Counted from the stretch's first letter, positions 17,381 to 27,114 are shown. The stretch is DNA of 48,823 nucleotides from Vibrio sp. MedPE-SWchi (GCA_001874155.1 MPDB01000016.1:1-48823), one strand, 5' to 3'. Numbers and translations: made by a program. Notes: generated by a model from the sequence alone, not told the origin.

Positions 17381-19102
17381 ATGGAGAAGTTATCTGGCGC
17401 AGAGATGGTTGTTCAATCTCTGATCGAAGAAGGTGTAGAGCAGATCTTTGGTTACCCTGGAGGTTCTGTTTTAGACATTTATGACGCATTGCACGCGAAG
17501 TCTGACGAAATTAAGCACGTCTTAGTTCGACATGAACAAGCGGCGACGCATATGGCTGATGGTTATACACGTTCGACGGGTAAACCGGGTGTTGTCTTGG
17601 TCTGTTCTGGCCCTGGTGCAACAAATACGGTAACCGGCATTGCGACGGCGTATATGGACTCCATTCCGATGATCGTTATCTCTGGTAACGTCCCTCGCAA
17701 CCTTATCGGTAATGATGCTTTCCAAGAGTGTGACATTGTTGGTGTGTCTCGACCAATCGTAAAACACAGCTTCCTTGTTAAGAATACGGAAGAAATTCCA
17801 GAAGTAATGAAGCAGGCATTTTATATCTCAACAACCGGCCGTCCTGGGCCAGTGGTTATCGATCTTCCTAAAGATGTGATGAGTCCGCTCAATAAACTGC
17901 CTTACGAATACCCTAAAACGATCAATATGCGCTCGTATAACCCAACCCTTACAGGGCATAAAGGTCAGATTAAAAAAGCATTAAAAGCACTGCTTGCCGC
18001 GAAAAAGCCCGTTCTATATGTTGGTGGTGGCGTTGTTATTTCTGAAGCTGACCAACAGCTATTGAAGCTTGCTGAGTCTTTGAACTTACCTGTAGTGAGT
18101 ACATTAATGGGCTTGGGCGCGTTCCCTGGTACCCATAAAAATTCACTCGGCATGCTCGGGATGCATGGTCTGTATGAAGCAAACATGGCCATGCACAATG
18201 CCGATTTAATCTTTGGCATTGGCGTGCGCTTTGATGACCGCACTACCAATAACCTAGAGAAATACTGCCCTGACGCGAAATTCATACACATTGATATCGA
18301 CCCGTCGTCAATCTCTAAAAACGTTAAGGTTGACCTACCGATTGTCGGCTCCGCTGAAAAAGTGCTTGGTACCATGGTACAGCTTCTCGAAGAGCAGGGT
18401 GGCATTAATGACTCAGAGGCGATTGATCGCTGGTGGAGCGAGATTCAAGTATGGCGTGATCGCCAGTGCCTTTCTTATGAAAAGCTGCCTGATCGCATTA
18501 AGCCACAGCAGGTTATTGAAACCCTTCATAAATTAACCAATGGTGATGCTTACGTTGCTTCCGACGTGGGCCAACACCAAATGTTTGCTGCGCTTTACTA
18601 TCCATTCAATAAGCCTCGCCGTTGGATAAATTCAGGCGGACTTGGCACGATGGGCTTTGGTTTGCCAGCCGGTATGGGCGTTAAGTTTGCCAAGCCAGAT
18701 GAAGAGGTCGTTATCGTCACTGGTGACGGCAGTATTCAGATGAATATTCAAGAGCTCTCCACGGCACTTCAATATAATATCCCAGTCAAAATCATCAACT
18801 TGAATAACCGATTCTTAGGCATGGTTAAACAATGGCAAGACCTTGTTTATGATGGACGCCATTCCAATTCATACATGGATTCGGTTCCTGACTTTGCAGC
18901 GATTGCAGAAGCGTACGGCCATGTTGGAATTCGTATTAATTCACCTGACGAACTGGAGTCAGGAATGAAAAAAGCACTGGATATGAAAGATCGTTTAGTG
19001 TTTGTTGATATTACAGTTGATGAAACTGAGCACGTTTACCCGATGCAAATTCGTGGCGAGGGTATGGATAATATGTGGCTAAGCAAAACGGAGAGAACAT
19101 AA
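17381..19102 (+). CDS. ilvI: Acetolactate synthase III, large subunit
   Basis: A 573-residue thiamin-diphosphate enzyme that makes acetolactate or acetohydroxybutyrate, the first common step of valine, leucine and isoleucine synthesis. It has the pyrimidine-binding domain ([20 protein letters not shown], with the catalytic glutamate in [13 protein letters not shown] near residue 48). A central FAD domain follows, then the diphosphate-binding [21 protein letters not shown] near 450. The start follows AAGGAG. ilvH begins one base after its stop codon. The name ilvI rather than ilvB or ilvG rests on the ilvIH order next to leuO and on similarity; regulation by Lrp is expected from relatives. Confidence 0.95.
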   Translation: MEKLSGAEMVVQSLIEEGVEQIFGYPGGSVLDIYDALHAKSDEIKHVLVRHEQAATHMADGYTRSTGKPGVVLVCSGPGATNTVTGIATAYMDSIPMIVISGNVPRNLIGNDAFQECDIVGVSRPIVKHSFLVKNTEEIPEVMKQAFYISTTGRPGPVVIDLPKDVMSPLNKLPYEYPKTINMRSYNPTLTGHKGQIKKALKALLAAKKPVLYVGGGVVISEADQQLLKLAESLNLPVVSTLMGLGAFPGTHKNSLGMLGMHGLYEANMAMHNADLIFGIGVRFDDRTTNNLEKYCPDAKFIHIDIDPSSISKNVKVDLPIVGSAEKVLGTMVQLLEEQGGINDSEAIDRWWSEIQVWRDRQCLSYEKLPDRIKPQQVIETLHKLTNGDAYVASDVGQHQMFAALYYPFNKPRRWINSGGLGTMGFGLPAGMGVKFAKPDEEVVIVTGDGSIQMNIQELSTALQYNIPVKIINLNNRFLGMVKQWQDLVYDGRHSNSYMDSVPDFAAIAEAYGHVGIRINSPDELESGMKKALDMKDRLVFVDITVDETEHVYPMQIRGEGMDNMWLSKTERT

Positions 19103-19103
19103 T

Positions 19104-19598
19104 ATGAGACACATTATTTCGGTATTAATGGAGAACCAACCTGGTGCTTTGTCTCGTGTTGTTGGCCTGTTTTCTCAACGTGGTTACAACATTGAATCAT
19201 TGACCGTATCACCAACTAATGATGAAACGCTTTCTCGATTAAACCTCACCACTGAATCGGATGAGATGCAGCTAGAGCAGATACAGAAGCAGCTGCATAA
19301 ATTGATTGATGTACTTAAAGTTCAAGAAGTAACAGAGCTTGAGCACATTGAACGTGAAATTTTGATGGTGAAAGTAAAAGCCAGTGGCTTTGCTCGCGCG
19401 GAAGTGAAACGTACTGCGGATATTTTCCGAGGGCAGATTGTGGATGTGACTGCGTCGCAATATACCGTTCAACTAACGGGCACCAGTGAAAAGCTAGATG
19501 CCTTCATCAAAGCGCTGTCAGAAGTGACGGATGTTATCGAGGTCGCTCGAAGTGGCGTGGTTGGTATTGCTCGTGGAGAGCGCTCTCTAAAGGTTTAA
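19104..19598 (+). CDS. ilvH: Acetolactate synthase III, regulatory small subunit
   Basis: A 164-residue regulatory subunit that binds valine and stimulates IlvI. The N-terminal ACT domain begins at the first residues (HIISVLMENQPGALSRVVGL and NIESLTVSPT). The C-terminal domain has HIEREILMVKV near residue 90 and ends with SGVVGIARGERSL. It is translationally coupled to ilvI (one-base gap) and is followed by a terminator. Full length. Confidence 0.97.
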   Translation: MRHIISVLMENQPGALSRVVGLFSQRGYNIESLTVSPTNDETLSRLNLTTESDEMQLEQIQKQLHKLIDVLKVQEVTELEHIEREILMVKVKASGFARAEVKRTADIFRGQIVDVTASQYTVQLTGTSEKLDAFIKALSEVTDVIEVARSGVVGIARGERSLKV

Positions 19599-19618
19599 CG
19601 CGTTTATAGCAGATACAA

Positions 19619-19645
19619 TAAAGGCCACTCGATGTGGCCTTTTCT
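19619..19645. terminator. Bidirectional terminator between ilvH and serA
   Basis: AAAGGCCAC, loop TCGAT, GTGGCCTTT is a perfect 9-bp stem. It is followed by TTTCTTTT on the plus strand (ilvH) and by a weaker T-rich stretch on the minus strand (serA ends at 19665). Confidence 0.88.
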
Positions 19646-19664
19646 TTTACTTGAACCTAAGGGC

Positions 19665-20894
19665 TTAGTGAAGAATACGAGCGCGAAGTGTTCCTTCAAT
19701 GCTCTTAAGCTTAGCTAGCGCCTCTTCTGAACGTGCCGTTTCCACATCAATAACGACGTAACCGATATCCGCATCTGTTTGCAGGTATTGTGCGGCAATG
19801 TTAATGCCTTCTGCTGCAAAGATGGTGTTGATTTGAGTCAGGATGCCAGGGCGGTTTTCGTGAATGTGTAATAGACGTGAACAATCACCATGCTCTGGTA
19901 GAGATACCTCTGGGAAGTTAACACTAGACAGTGTTGAACCATTGTCAGAGTATTTCGCTAGCTTACCAGCAACCTCAACACCAATGTTTTCTTGTGCTTC
20001 TTGAGTCGAGCCACCCACGTGCGGCGTCAAGATAACATTATCAAATTGCATTAGCGGTGATTCAAATGGGTCAGCGTTTGTTTTTGGCTCAGTAGGGAAT
20101 ACATCAATTGCACCACCTGATAAGTGACCTGATTCTAGAGCACCGCACAGCGCAGGAATATCAACAACCGTGCCACGAGCCGCGTTAATGAAGATAGAGC
20201 CTGGCTTCATGCGAGCAAATTCTTCTGCGCCCATCATGTTTTTCGTTCCTGCAGTTTCAGGTACGTGCAAAGAAATGACGTCACATTTATTCAGCAGTTC
20301 ACTCATCGTATGCACTTGAGTTGCGTTACCTAGAGACAATTTATTTTCAATGTCATAGAAGTAAACGCGCATACCGAGGTTTTCAGCGATGATACCCAAT
20401 TGAGTACCAATGTGACCATAACCGATGATACCTAAGCGCTTACCACGTGCTTCGTAAGAGCTGTCCGCACTCTTTTTCCAGATGCCACGGTGCGCTAAAG
20501 CATTTTTCTCAGGGATACCACGAAGAAGCAGTAAAATTTGGCCGAGTACGAGTTCAGCAACGCTTCGGGTGTTGGAGAAAGGTGCGTTAAACACTGGAAT
20601 ACCGCGTTTTGTCGCAGCTTGCAGATTAACTTGGTTTGTCCCGATGCAAAAACAGCCAATAGCGACAAGCTTTTCAGCCGCATCGATGACTTCTTGGGAT
20701 AGGTTAGTACGAGAACGAATACCAATGAAGTGAGCGTCTTTAACCGCTTCTAATAGTGCTTCTTCAGATAAAGAGCCTTTGTGGTATTCGATGTTGCTGT
20801 AACCAGCCGCTTGAAGTACTTCAACAGAAGAAGGGTGAAGACCTTCTAAAAGAAGAATTTTAATCTTATTTTTTTCCAGTGAAACTTTGGCCAT
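19665..20894 (-). CDS. serA: D-3-phosphoglycerate dehydrogenase
   Basis: A 409-residue enzyme for the first step of serine synthesis, oxidising 3-phosphoglycerate with NAD. It has the Rossmann motif LGIIGYGHIGTQLGIIAENL near residue 153 and the D-isomer dehydrogenase signatures NAARGTVVDIPAL and LTPHVGGSTQEAQ (catalytic His) near 290. A C-terminal ACT domain (HENRPGILTQINTIFAAEGI) binds serine for feedback control. I chose the ATG at 20894 (MAKVSLEKNKIKILL), which follows AAGGACGAG; an in-frame upstream ATG adds 15 unlikely residues. rpiA lies upstream in the same direction but its terminator separates them. Confidence 0.96.
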   Translation of the reverse strand: MAKVSLEKNKIKILLLEGLHPSSVEVLQAAGYSNIEYHKGSLSEEALLEAVKDAHFIGIRSRTNLSQEVIDAAEKLVAIGCFCIGTNQVNLQAATKRGIPVFNAPFSNTRSVAELVLGQILLLLRGIPEKNALAHRGIWKKSADSSYEARGKRLGIIGYGHIGTQLGIIAENLGMRVYFYDIENKLSLGNATQVHTMSELLNKCDVISLHVPETAGTKNMMGAEEFARMKPGSIFINAARGTVVDIPALCGALESGHLSGGAIDVFPTEPKTNADPFESPLMQFDNVILTPHVGGSTQEAQENIGVEVAGKLAKYSDNGSTLSSVNFPEVSLPEHGDCSRLLHIHENRPGILTQINTIFAAEGINIAAQYLQTDADIGYVVIDVETARSEEALAKLKSIEGTLRARILH

Positions 20895-21086
20895 TATTCT
20901 CGTCCTTAAAATGGAAAGGTGGGCAAACGCGGCGCACATTGTTCAAAATCAATAAAATAGGGGAATTTACTGCTTTTGCTGGAAGACAAACGTTTCCTTG
21001 TGCGTCTTCTGTTCAATAAAGTAACAAATAAATTTGCTTTTGGGTAAGAAAATTACGGAATAAGCCATAATATTATTGCGAAAACC

Positions 21087-21115
21087 ATAAAAAACGGCAC
21101 CTAGAGGTACCGTTT
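21087..21115 (-). terminator. rpiA terminator
   Basis: On the minus strand AACGGTACC, loop TCTA, GGTGCCGTT form a 9-bp stem with one G-T pair, followed by TTTTTAT. It lies about 40 bases after the rpiA stop. Confidence 0.85.
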
Positions 21116-21152
21116 GTAATCAAATGACAGAAAGTGTCTTTCTTTTTATCGA

Positions 21153-21809
21153 TTATTCTTCGATTTTAGCGCCTTCAGGTGTGCCTGTGATAACGGCATC
21201 AGCGCCACGAGCAGCGAATAAACCGACAGTCACGACACCAGCAATGGCGTTGATAGCTTTTTCTAGCTCTTTAGGTTCAGTAATCGCCATGTCATGAACA
21301 TCTAGGATGTCACAACCGTTATCCGTAACGACGCCTTCACGGTAAACAGGGTTTCCGCCAAGTTTCGCTAATTCACGTGTTACATATGCACGTGACATTG
21401 GGATGACCTCAACAGGAAGTGGGAATTTACCTAGTACATCAACGGCTTTAGTGCCATCAACTATACAAATGAATTTATCAGAAATTGCGGCAACAATTTT
21501 TTCACGCGTCAGGGCTGCACCACCGCCTTTGATCATGTCGCGGCTGGCATTGATTTCATCAGCACCATCAACATAGACATCCAGTTTTTCTACATCGTTA
21601 CAATCAAAGACTTCAATACCAAGTTCGATAAGCTTTTCAGTTGACGCTTCTGAACTTGATACAGCACCTTTAATGTCACCTTTAATCGAACCAAGAGCAT
21701 CGATGAAGTGATTAACAGTCGAGCCTGTACCTACGCCCACAATACTGCCTTTTTCTACATATTTTAGAGCGGCCCAACCGGCTGCTTTTTTCATTTCATC
21801 TTGAGTCAT
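21153..21809 (-). CDS. rpiA: Ribose-5-phosphate isomerase A
   Basis: A 218-residue cytosolic enzyme that interconverts ribose 5-phosphate and ribulose 5-phosphate in the pentose phosphate pathway. Conserved blocks are [15 protein letters not shown] near residue 25, [11 protein letters not shown] near 80 with the catalytic region, and [12 protein letters not shown] near 95. Of the two ATGs, the inner one (21809) is 6 bases from AGGAG and gives the N-terminus [18 protein letters not shown] seen in relatives; the outer ATG directly abuts the ribosome site. It is followed by a terminator and stands alone. Confidence 0.96.
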   Translation of the reverse strand: MTQDEMKKAAGWAALKYVEKGSIVGVGTGSTVNHFIDALGSIKGDIKGAVSSSEASTEKLIELGIEVFDCNDVEKLDVYVDGADEINASRDMIKGGGAALTREKIVAAISDKFICIVDGTKAVDVLGKFPLPVEVIPMSRAYVTRELAKLGGNPVYREGVVTDNGCDILDVHDMAITEPKELEKAINAIAGVVTVGLFAARGADAVITGTPEGAKIEE

Positions 21810-21893
21810 GCTCATCTCCTGCTAGAAGTTAATGCCAATGGTTTATACACGAATAGTCACGGGTTTACGCGGCGCGATTATAACGGTATTGGG

Positions 21894-22484
21894 TTAAGAT
21901 TCCCAATGCCATACTTTGCTTGGGGTCACTATTTTTGGTAGTGGGACATCCCATGCTTCACTTGGTAGGGTAGTCACGTGCTGGCAATCATGTGCTAAGC
22001 CAATTGGCTGTGCGCCTTCTTTGCGCTTAAACCATGCTTCTAGCGTTCGATCATAATAGCCTCCGCCCATACCAAGGCGTTGTCCGGTAGAGTCAAACGC
22101 CACGAGTGGTGTGCAAATAAGATCAAGCTCAGCCAATGGTTTAACTAAGGTTTGGTTAAGCTTTGGCTCAATGATTTGGTATTTATTCAGTACAACGGGC
22201 GTACTTGGCGTGTAGTGAAGAAACAGCAATTGTCCTTTAGAGAAGGGATGCAATACAGGCAGGTATACGGACTTTCCTTGTTCCCACAACCATTCGATGA
22301 GCGGTGTTGTATTGACTTCACCGTCGGTGGATAAATAAATGGCAATATGATTTGCGAAGGAAAGCTCAGGAAGGGTTGAAAATTGACGAATCAGATCGAG
22401 TCCAGCTTGATGTTGCGTATCGGAAGGGAGTTTATTTCGTCTTTCACGGATTTGTGAACGTATCGCTTGTCGAGATAAGGTCAT
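21894..22484 (-). CDS. fau: 5-formyltetrahydrofolate cyclo-ligase family protein
   Basis: A 196-residue protein (YgfA/Fau family). It converts 5-formyl-THF to 5,10-methenyl-THF with ATP. It starts with SRQAIRSQIRERRNKL and carries the substrate- and Mg-binding C-terminal block AFDSTGQRLGMGGGYYDRTL near residue 130. It lies directly downstream of the 6S RNA gene in the same direction, the order known from E. coli (ssrS-ygfA), where both come from one primary transcript. In E. coli this gene also affects persister formation. Confidence 0.94.
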   Translation of the reverse strand: MTLSRQAIRSQIRERRNKLPSDTQHQAGLDLIRQFSTLPELSFANHIAIYLSTDGEVNTTPLIEWLWEQGKSVYLPVLHPFSKGQLLFLHYTPSTPVVLNKYQIIEPKLNQTLVKPLAELDLICTPLVAFDSTGQRLGMGGGYYDRTLEAWFKRKEGAQPIGLAHDCQHVTTLPSEAWDVPLPKIVTPSKVWHWES

Positions 22485-22515
22485 ATGTCCGCCTGTATTT
22501 TTAGCGGGTATCGAA

Positions 22516-22700
22516 GAGGATACCCCAGAGTGCCGTTGAGGATTGTGGCCCTTGAACCATCTGGTTCAAGGCGGGTCAGCAAGGTTGACCGTAGGCTTCT
22601 CGATACGAGCCGAGCTTGCTCAATAGTCATCGAATACTAACCCTTGGGTATTGCTTATCGGCTCAGGGACTTAAATCCTGCTGACGCACACTCCAGGGTA
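22516..22700 (-). ncRNA. ssrS: 6S RNA
   Basis: On the minus strand the segment contains the 6S signature CCCTGAGCCGATA near the 5' part, GAGCAAGCTCGG in the middle, CGAGAAGCCT, and CCTTGAACC...GGTTCAAGGG in the 3' part. All occur in the same order in E. coli 6S RNA. The ends (CCCTGGAGTG and CACTCTGGGG) pair to close the long stem. The RNA binds sigma-70 RNA polymerase and accumulates in stationary phase. The zapA-ssrS-fau neighbourhood confirms it. Ends are within a few bases. Confidence 0.95.
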
Positions 22701-22762
22701 AATACGGGTACAGATCTAACGTTATTCGTTTGTCTGTTGGCAAAGTGTATCAGTAAATCCGA

Positions 22763-23068
22763 TTACTGACCTTGATTTACTTTGCTAATTGCATCATCTA
22801 ATGACGCAGAGAGAAGCTCCATTCTCTCGGTAAGCTGTGATTGCTGAGATTGTTCGTCTTGATTCTTACTATGCAGTTCATAGCAAATATTCAGCGCAGC
22901 AAAAGTAAGTAGTTGAACTTCATTGGTGACTTTCGTACGTTCCGCCAATTCTGTCAAACGGTTATCAAGATCACGTGCGGCATGCTGCAATGACTCTTCT
23001 TGACCATCAGGACAATTGACTCGAGTGAACTTACCTAAAATTTTAACGTCTACCGCTTGATTACTCAT
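22763..23068 (-). CDS. zapA: Cell division protein ZapA
   Basis: A 101-residue protein that cross-links FtsZ filaments at the Z ring. It begins SNQAVDVKILGKFTRVNCPDG, typical of proteobacterial ZapA, and continues with an amphipathic helix (about residues 25-40) and a C-terminal coiled coil (about 60-98) for tetramer formation. It is divergent from ygfB and lies just upstream of the 6S gene on the same strand. Start is at the only suitable ATG. Confidence 0.95.
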   Translation of the reverse strand: MSNQAVDVKILGKFTRVNCPDGQEESLQHAARDLDNRLTELAERTKVTNEVQLLTFAALNICYELHSKNQDEQSQQSQLTERMELLSASLDDAISKVNQGQ

Positions 23069-23345
23069 TATGGCTCAACTCTATTTTCACTTTCCTAATG
23101 AAGGATTGCCGAATTTACGATCTCGCAAAAACGATGGCCGTAGTGATTGTTACCATCGAGTCGGAAACTATAGAAAAAGCATCCATAACATTCAAGCTTT
23201 TCCCGCAACCGTTGAGGAAAACGAGCACCAAGAACACAGATATTGGGCAAATCGTATAAAAGCCCACCATATTATCTTTATCAACGTTTTCGCTCAGTGA
23301 GTGAGATGTTAGGATATCAAATAATCTACGAAAACTGAGTTTACC

Positions 23346-23924
23346 ATGAGCGAATCAACACTACCTGAATATCTATCAAGTGCGACAGAACTGCAATCTG
23401 CCGCGTTGGCTGTTACTCCTGCTGAATTGCACGGTTTATTGACTGGCATGCTCAGTGGTGGCCTTGCTCCTAATGATAAGAGCTGGCAGCCCCTCATTTT
23501 TGATTACACGAATGATGGTATGGGTTGGCCAGAGCGAGCGCTTCAGGTTGCTCAGACGGTTTTCGACGCGACGTCTAAAGAGTTAACAGGTACTGGCATG
23601 GAATTGTCTATGTTGCTTCCCGATCAAGAAGCGAGCGCGAGCTTGTTTGATTTGGCTGACGGTGTCAGTGACTGGATCAATCACTTCATTTCAGGGCTTG
23701 GATTGGCGAGTGCCGCATTAAATAAAGCGTCTACTGATACAAAGGAAGCCTTGGGCGATCTTGAAGAGATGGCGAGGTTAGGCATTGATGAAGATGATGA
23801 TCTGGAAGAGCAAGGTTTGCTGTTAGAGCAAGTGATAGAGCATGTGAAGGTTTGCGTGCTTACTATCCATGCAGAGCTTGGTGTTAAAGCTGACAAAGCT
23901 GAAGAGAAACCGACTCTGCATTAA
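23346..23924 (+). CDS. ygfB: YecA/YgfB-family (UPF0149) protein
   Basis: A 192-residue acidic cytosolic protein. The N-terminal part ([19 protein letters not shown] near residue 27) and the middle block [18 protein letters not shown] near 105 are typical of the UPF0149 family. The C-terminus has an acidic stretch ([21 protein letters not shown]). The biochemical role is not established; a Pseudomonas homolog represses a beta-lactam resistance path. It opens a group with ubiH and ubiI. In E. coli pepP lies between ygfB and ubiH; here ubiH follows after 38 bases and pepP is absent from this position. Confidence 0.93.
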   Translation: MSESTLPEYLSSATELQSAALAVTPAELHGLLTGMLSGGLAPNDKSWQPLIFDYTNDGMGWPERALQVAQTVFDATSKELTGTGMELSMLLPDQEASASLFDLADGVSDWINHFISGLGLASAALNKASTDTKEALGDLEEMARLGIDEDDDLEEQGLLLEQVIEHVKVCVLTIHAELGVKADKAEEKPTLH

Positions 23925-23962
23925 GCGTGAAGAGAATCATTAAACAGTAGAGAGTAAGATCA

Positions 23963-25141
23963 ATGAAGAAGTATGATGTGATTATTGCTGGTGGCGCCAT
24001 GGCTGGTGCGACGTTGGCTCTTGCGATTAGGGAGTTAACTAAGAAATCGCTCTCTATTGCGGTGGTAGAAGCGTATCAAGTTGATCATCACTCTCATCCC
24101 GGCTTTGACTCTCGCTCAATCGCACTGTCTGCAGGTACGGTTTCAATTTTAAAGAACTTGAAACTATGGTCGTCGATAGAACCTGTAGCAACGGCAATCA
24201 ATCATATTCATGTCTCAGACCGCACTCACTTAGGTATGACGAGTATTGATAACCAAGAACTTGGCATCGATGCTTTAGGGTATGTGGTTGAGCTGGCGGA
24301 TATCGGACAAATTTATCAGGCTAAGATGGACGCAGACTCTGGGATTGACGTGCTATGCCCAGACTCGGTCACACACATCACGAGAGAGTCAGAAAAGGTC
24401 ACTGTTGATTTAGAAAGTGGCCAATCTATCCAAGGTAAATTATTGGTTGCTGCTGATGGAGCGATGTCGACGTGTTGTCATCAAATCGGCATTGAGTTAC
24501 AAGAACATGATTTCCAGCAATCCGCGGTCATTGCCAACATTGTGAGTAATAAAGCGCATCAGAACCGAGCATTTGAACGCTTCACAGAGCATGGCCCTCT
24601 GGCATTGCTGCCTATGAGCGAGAACCGTCTATCTCTGGTTTGGTGCATGTCTCCTGAGCTTGCAAACAAAGTGATGACGATGGGTGACGACGAATTTTTG
24701 CATCAGCTACAAAGCGAGTTTGGCTGGAGGTTAGGTCAACTCACCAAAGTCGGCAGCCGAGCTTGTTACCCATTACTTCTTCGCCATCGCGAAAAAAATA
24801 TTGCGCATCGATTTGCCATCATTGGAAATGCAGCCCAAACTTTACATCCAATTGCAGGGCAAGGTTTCAATCTCGGTATCCGTGATGTGGCGAGTTTGGC
24901 TGAAGAAGTCGCCCTGTCTTCGGAAGATGCGGGAAGCTTTGAGGTGTTGATGTCCTATATGAAACGACGACAAAATGATCGTGAAGACACCATTTCGATG
25001 ACCTCTCAGCTAGTGCATACTTTTTCCAATGATTTACCGGCAATGAGAGTGGGTCGGAATCTCGCTTTAATGGCAATGGATAATCTCCCTGCTTTAAAAA
25101 CACCATTGCTGCAAAGAACATTAGGCATTGTTCAGAGATAA
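23963..25141 (+). CDS. ubiH: 2-octaprenyl-6-methoxyphenol hydroxylase
   Basis: A 392-residue FAD monooxygenase of ubiquinone synthesis. It has the dinucleotide loop DVIIAGGAMAGATLALAI at residues 4-21, the DSRSIALS motif near 51, and the FAD ribityl motif RFAIIGNAAQTLHPIAGQGF near 285. In place of the usual G-D in that last motif there is G-N (IIGNAA), as seen in UbiH relatives. It lies 38 bases from ygfB and 37 before ubiI, probably one operon. UbiH rather than UbiF or UbiI is chosen because of the order ygfB-ubiH-ubiI and the similar start. Confidence 0.9.
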   Translation: MKKYDVIIAGGAMAGATLALAIRELTKKSLSIAVVEAYQVDHHSHPGFDSRSIALSAGTVSILKNLKLWSSIEPVATAINHIHVSDRTHLGMTSIDNQELGIDALGYVVELADIGQIYQAKMDADSGIDVLCPDSVTHITRESEKVTVDLESGQSIQGKLLVAADGAMSTCCHQIGIELQEHDFQQSAVIANIVSNKAHQNRAFERFTEHGPLALLPMSENRLSLVWCMSPELANKVMTMGDDEFLHQLQSEFGWRLGQLTKVGSRACYPLLLRHREKNIAHRFAIIGNAAQTLHPIAGQGFNLGIRDVASLAEEVALSSEDAGSFEVLMSYMKRRQNDREDTISMTSQLVHTFSNDLPAMRVGRNLALMAMDNLPALKTPLLQRTLGIVQR

Positions 25142-25178
25142 ACTGAATCAGCGATAATTTAAAAAGGATAATGAAAAC

Positions 25179-26405
25179 ATGATGCAAAGCGTCGATATCG
25201 CGATAGTGGGTGGTGGCATGGTTGGTCTTGCGCTTGCTGCTGCTTTTAAAGAGACAGATCTACGAATTGCCGTTATTGAAGGTCATCGACCGGATGACAG
25301 CTTGCAAGAGTTGCCAGACGTCAGAGTGTCAGCGCTGAGCCGTTCCAGTGAAACAATTCTTAAGAATGTGGGTGCTTGGCAGGGTATAGAGCAGCGAAGA
25401 CTTTCTCCGTATGTGGGAATGGAAGTGTGGGAACAAGATAGCTTTGCTCGAATTGAATTTGAAGCCAAGCAACATGCCCAGCCGAATCTGGGGCATATTG
25501 TAGAAAATCGTGTTATTCAACTCTCATTACTGGAAAAGGTGAAGCAGCAGTCAAACGTTTCTTTATTCATGCCGAGTACGTGTTTGAGTATTGCTGTGGG
25601 TGAGAGTGAGGCTTGGCTGTCGCTTGATAGTGGTCAATCATTGACAGCGAAACTCGTTGTTGGCGCTGATGGTGCAAATTCATGGGTGAGAAATCAGCTA
25701 GATATTCCTTTGACTCATTGGGATTACGGGCACAGTGCGATTGTCGCGAATATTAAAACCGCCGAACCTCATAAATCGACCGCACGACAAATTTTCACTC
25801 CATTAGGTCCGCTAGCGTTTCTACCCATGTCGGAACCTAACATGAGCTCGATCGTATGGTCGACAGAGCCGACGCGTGCAGAGCGGTTGGTTAAGATGTC
25901 AGACGCTGAGTTCAATAAGTCGTTAACGGCTGAGTTTGATCATCGATTAGGGCTTTGTGAGGTCGTGGGTGAGCGTTCAGCTTTCCCACTTCGTATGCGC
26001 TACGCTCGAGATTTTGCGTTGGATAGAATCGCGTTAGTTGGTGATGCTGCGCATACGATTCATCCGCTAGCAGGACAAGGGGTGAACCTTGGGTTATTGG
26101 ACGCAGCAAGCTTAGCTCAAGAGATCAATCAACTCTGGCGACAGGGCGAGGATATTGGCAGTAAACGAAATTTACGCAGCTACGAACGCTGGAGAAAAGC
26201 TGAAGCTGCAAAAATGATCGCATCGATGCAAGGGTTTAAAGACCTCTTCGAGGGAGGGAACCCAGCGAAAAAACTCCTTCGTGGTATTGGGATGCAGTTA
26301 ACGGGGCAAATACCAGGGGCGAAAGATGAAATCATGAAGCGAGCTCTCGGACTAAAAGGCAATCTACCAGAGCTGGCTAAGGTGAATCATAGCGAGCTGG
26401 TATAG
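25179..26405 (+). CDS. ubiI: 2-octaprenylphenol hydroxylase UbiI (VisC)
   Basis: A 408-residue FAD monooxygenase that hydroxylates C5 of the ubiquinone ring. FAD motifs: VDIAIVGGGMVGLALAAAF at residues 5-23, DVRVSALS near 48, and IALVGDAAHTIHPLAGQGVN near 286, with the standard G-D. The C-terminal half (LLDAASLAQEI) is typical. Two adjacent ATGs exist; the first fits AAGGA spacing of 10 bases. It is the second ubiquinone hydroxylase in the pair with ubiH. A terminator follows. Confidence 0.92.
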   Translation: MMQSVDIAIVGGGMVGLALAAAFKETDLRIAVIEGHRPDDSLQELPDVRVSALSRSSETILKNVGAWQGIEQRRLSPYVGMEVWEQDSFARIEFEAKQHAQPNLGHIVENRVIQLSLLEKVKQQSNVSLFMPSTCLSIAVGESEAWLSLDSGQSLTAKLVVGADGANSWVRNQLDIPLTHWDYGHSAIVANIKTAEPHKSTARQIFTPLGPLAFLPMSEPNMSSIVWSTEPTRAERLVKMSDAEFNKSLTAEFDHRLGLCEVVGERSAFPLRMRYARDFALDRIALVGDAAHTIHPLAGQGVNLGLLDAASLAQEINQLWRQGEDIGSKRNLRSYERWRKAEAAKMIASMQGFKDLFEGGNPAKKLLRGIGMQLTGQIPGAKDEIMKRALGLKGNLPELAKVNHSELV

Positions 26406-26432
26406 CGATTCTCTTTACTAGTACCGAATTTA

Positions 26433-26465
26433 AAAAGGGTTGGCAATTTGCCAACCCTTAATTAT
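26433..26465. terminator. Bidirectional terminator between ubiI and ytfK
   Basis: AAGGGTTGGC, loop AATTT, GCCAACCCTT is a perfect 10-bp stem. The T run is stronger on the minus strand (CCCTTTTTAAATT), which serves ytfK; on the plus strand it is TTAATTATT. Confidence 0.85.
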
Positions 26466-26492
26466 TAAGCCATTCGTTTTTAAGTACAGAGC

Positions 26493-26699
26493 TTACGCGC
26501 ACACACAGCGTAGTCGTTTTATTTCTAAGTTAACTTCTTTCACCGCTTGAAAGTGACGATTATCAGCGCGCTCCGGCAAAATGAGTTTTCCATTATCAAA
26601 CTCAAATTTCCCCACACCATAAATGTAAATTTTCCCTTTAAAAAGCCTACTAACATGTTTGGCAATCATACTTGGCGTATAGCGCTTAAACAGTCTCAT
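26493..26699 (-). CDS. ytfK: DUF1107 protein, YtfK homolog
   Basis: A small, very basic protein of 68 residues. It aligns well by eye with E. coli YtfK: RLFKRYTPSMIAKHVSRLFK against IFQRYNPLQVAKYVKILFR, followed by a shared G-(K/R)-(I/L)-Y-I and V-G-(K/A)-FEFD. The C-terminal EVNLEIKRL is also similar. In E. coli YtfK stimulates SpoT-dependent (p)ppGpp accumulation under phosphate or fatty-acid starvation. An AAGGA site lies 11 bases before the ATG, and a TATAAT -10 is visible at 26741-26736. It stands alone with its own terminator. Confidence 0.88.
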   Translation of the reverse strand: MRLFKRYTPSMIAKHVSRLFKGKIYIYGVGKFEFDNGKLILPERADNRHFQAVKEVNLEIKRLRCVCA

Positions 26700-27022
26700 A
26701 TTCTTATATCCTTATTATTCTTCCTAGCACCGCGAATTATATAAATCTCCCTCTGATATTGTTGTGATAAGACGAGGGGATTATGCAGATTAAACCAACG
26801 TATTTGGATATTTGTGCTGCTCTAGGCAGATATTAAGACAAATACCCAACTTAGCGTGATGAATTCCTCAAAGTTGCTGCAAGCCTGATTTTCTACTGTT
26901 CAATTTTTCCACGTATGGTGCTGGAAAATTGTGACATTTTTAAGAATAGCGTGATTATTTTGGCTTGTGTTAATTTTTTGTAAATAGAAAATGTAACTGA
27001 GTATGACGAGATTGAGGAGGAC

Positions 27023-27050
27023 AAAAAAAGCCCGCTCATAATTGGCGGGC
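27023..27050 (-). terminator. Strong intrinsic terminator far downstream of the YbaK-family gene
   Basis: On the minus strand GCCCGC, loop CAATTATGA, GCGGGC is followed by seven T. It lies 234 bases after the nearest minus-strand stop codon (27284). It ends either a long 3' untranslated region or a separate small RNA. Confidence 0.85.
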
Positions 27051-27073
27051 GAATAGTCACAGATGCATTACAC

Positions 27074-27114
27074 AAAAAGTGGATGTCCTGAAACAATCAG
27101 TGGATTCACTTTTT
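27074..27114. repeat. Compound inverted repeat
   Basis: AAAAAGTGGAT (27074-27084) pairs with ATTCACTTTTT (27104-27114) over 11 bp with one G-T pair. An inner CTGA/TCAG stem (27088-27091 with 27097-27100) closes a small loop. Both strands end in T runs, so it could act as a terminator in either direction or be part of an RNA body. Confidence 0.7.

Noticed and set aside
23070..23300. 76-codon plus-strand frame between zapA and ygfB
   Set aside because: It starts 2 bases from the zapA start without a ribosome site, has no family-like features, and lies in a promoter gap.
26783..26836. 17-codon plus-strand frame with a GAGGGG site
   Set aside because: Too short to support without conservation or expression data.
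26893..27096. 67-codon minus-strand frame between ytfK and the YbaK-family gene
   Set aside because: It runs through a strong terminator hairpin and has no ribosome site.
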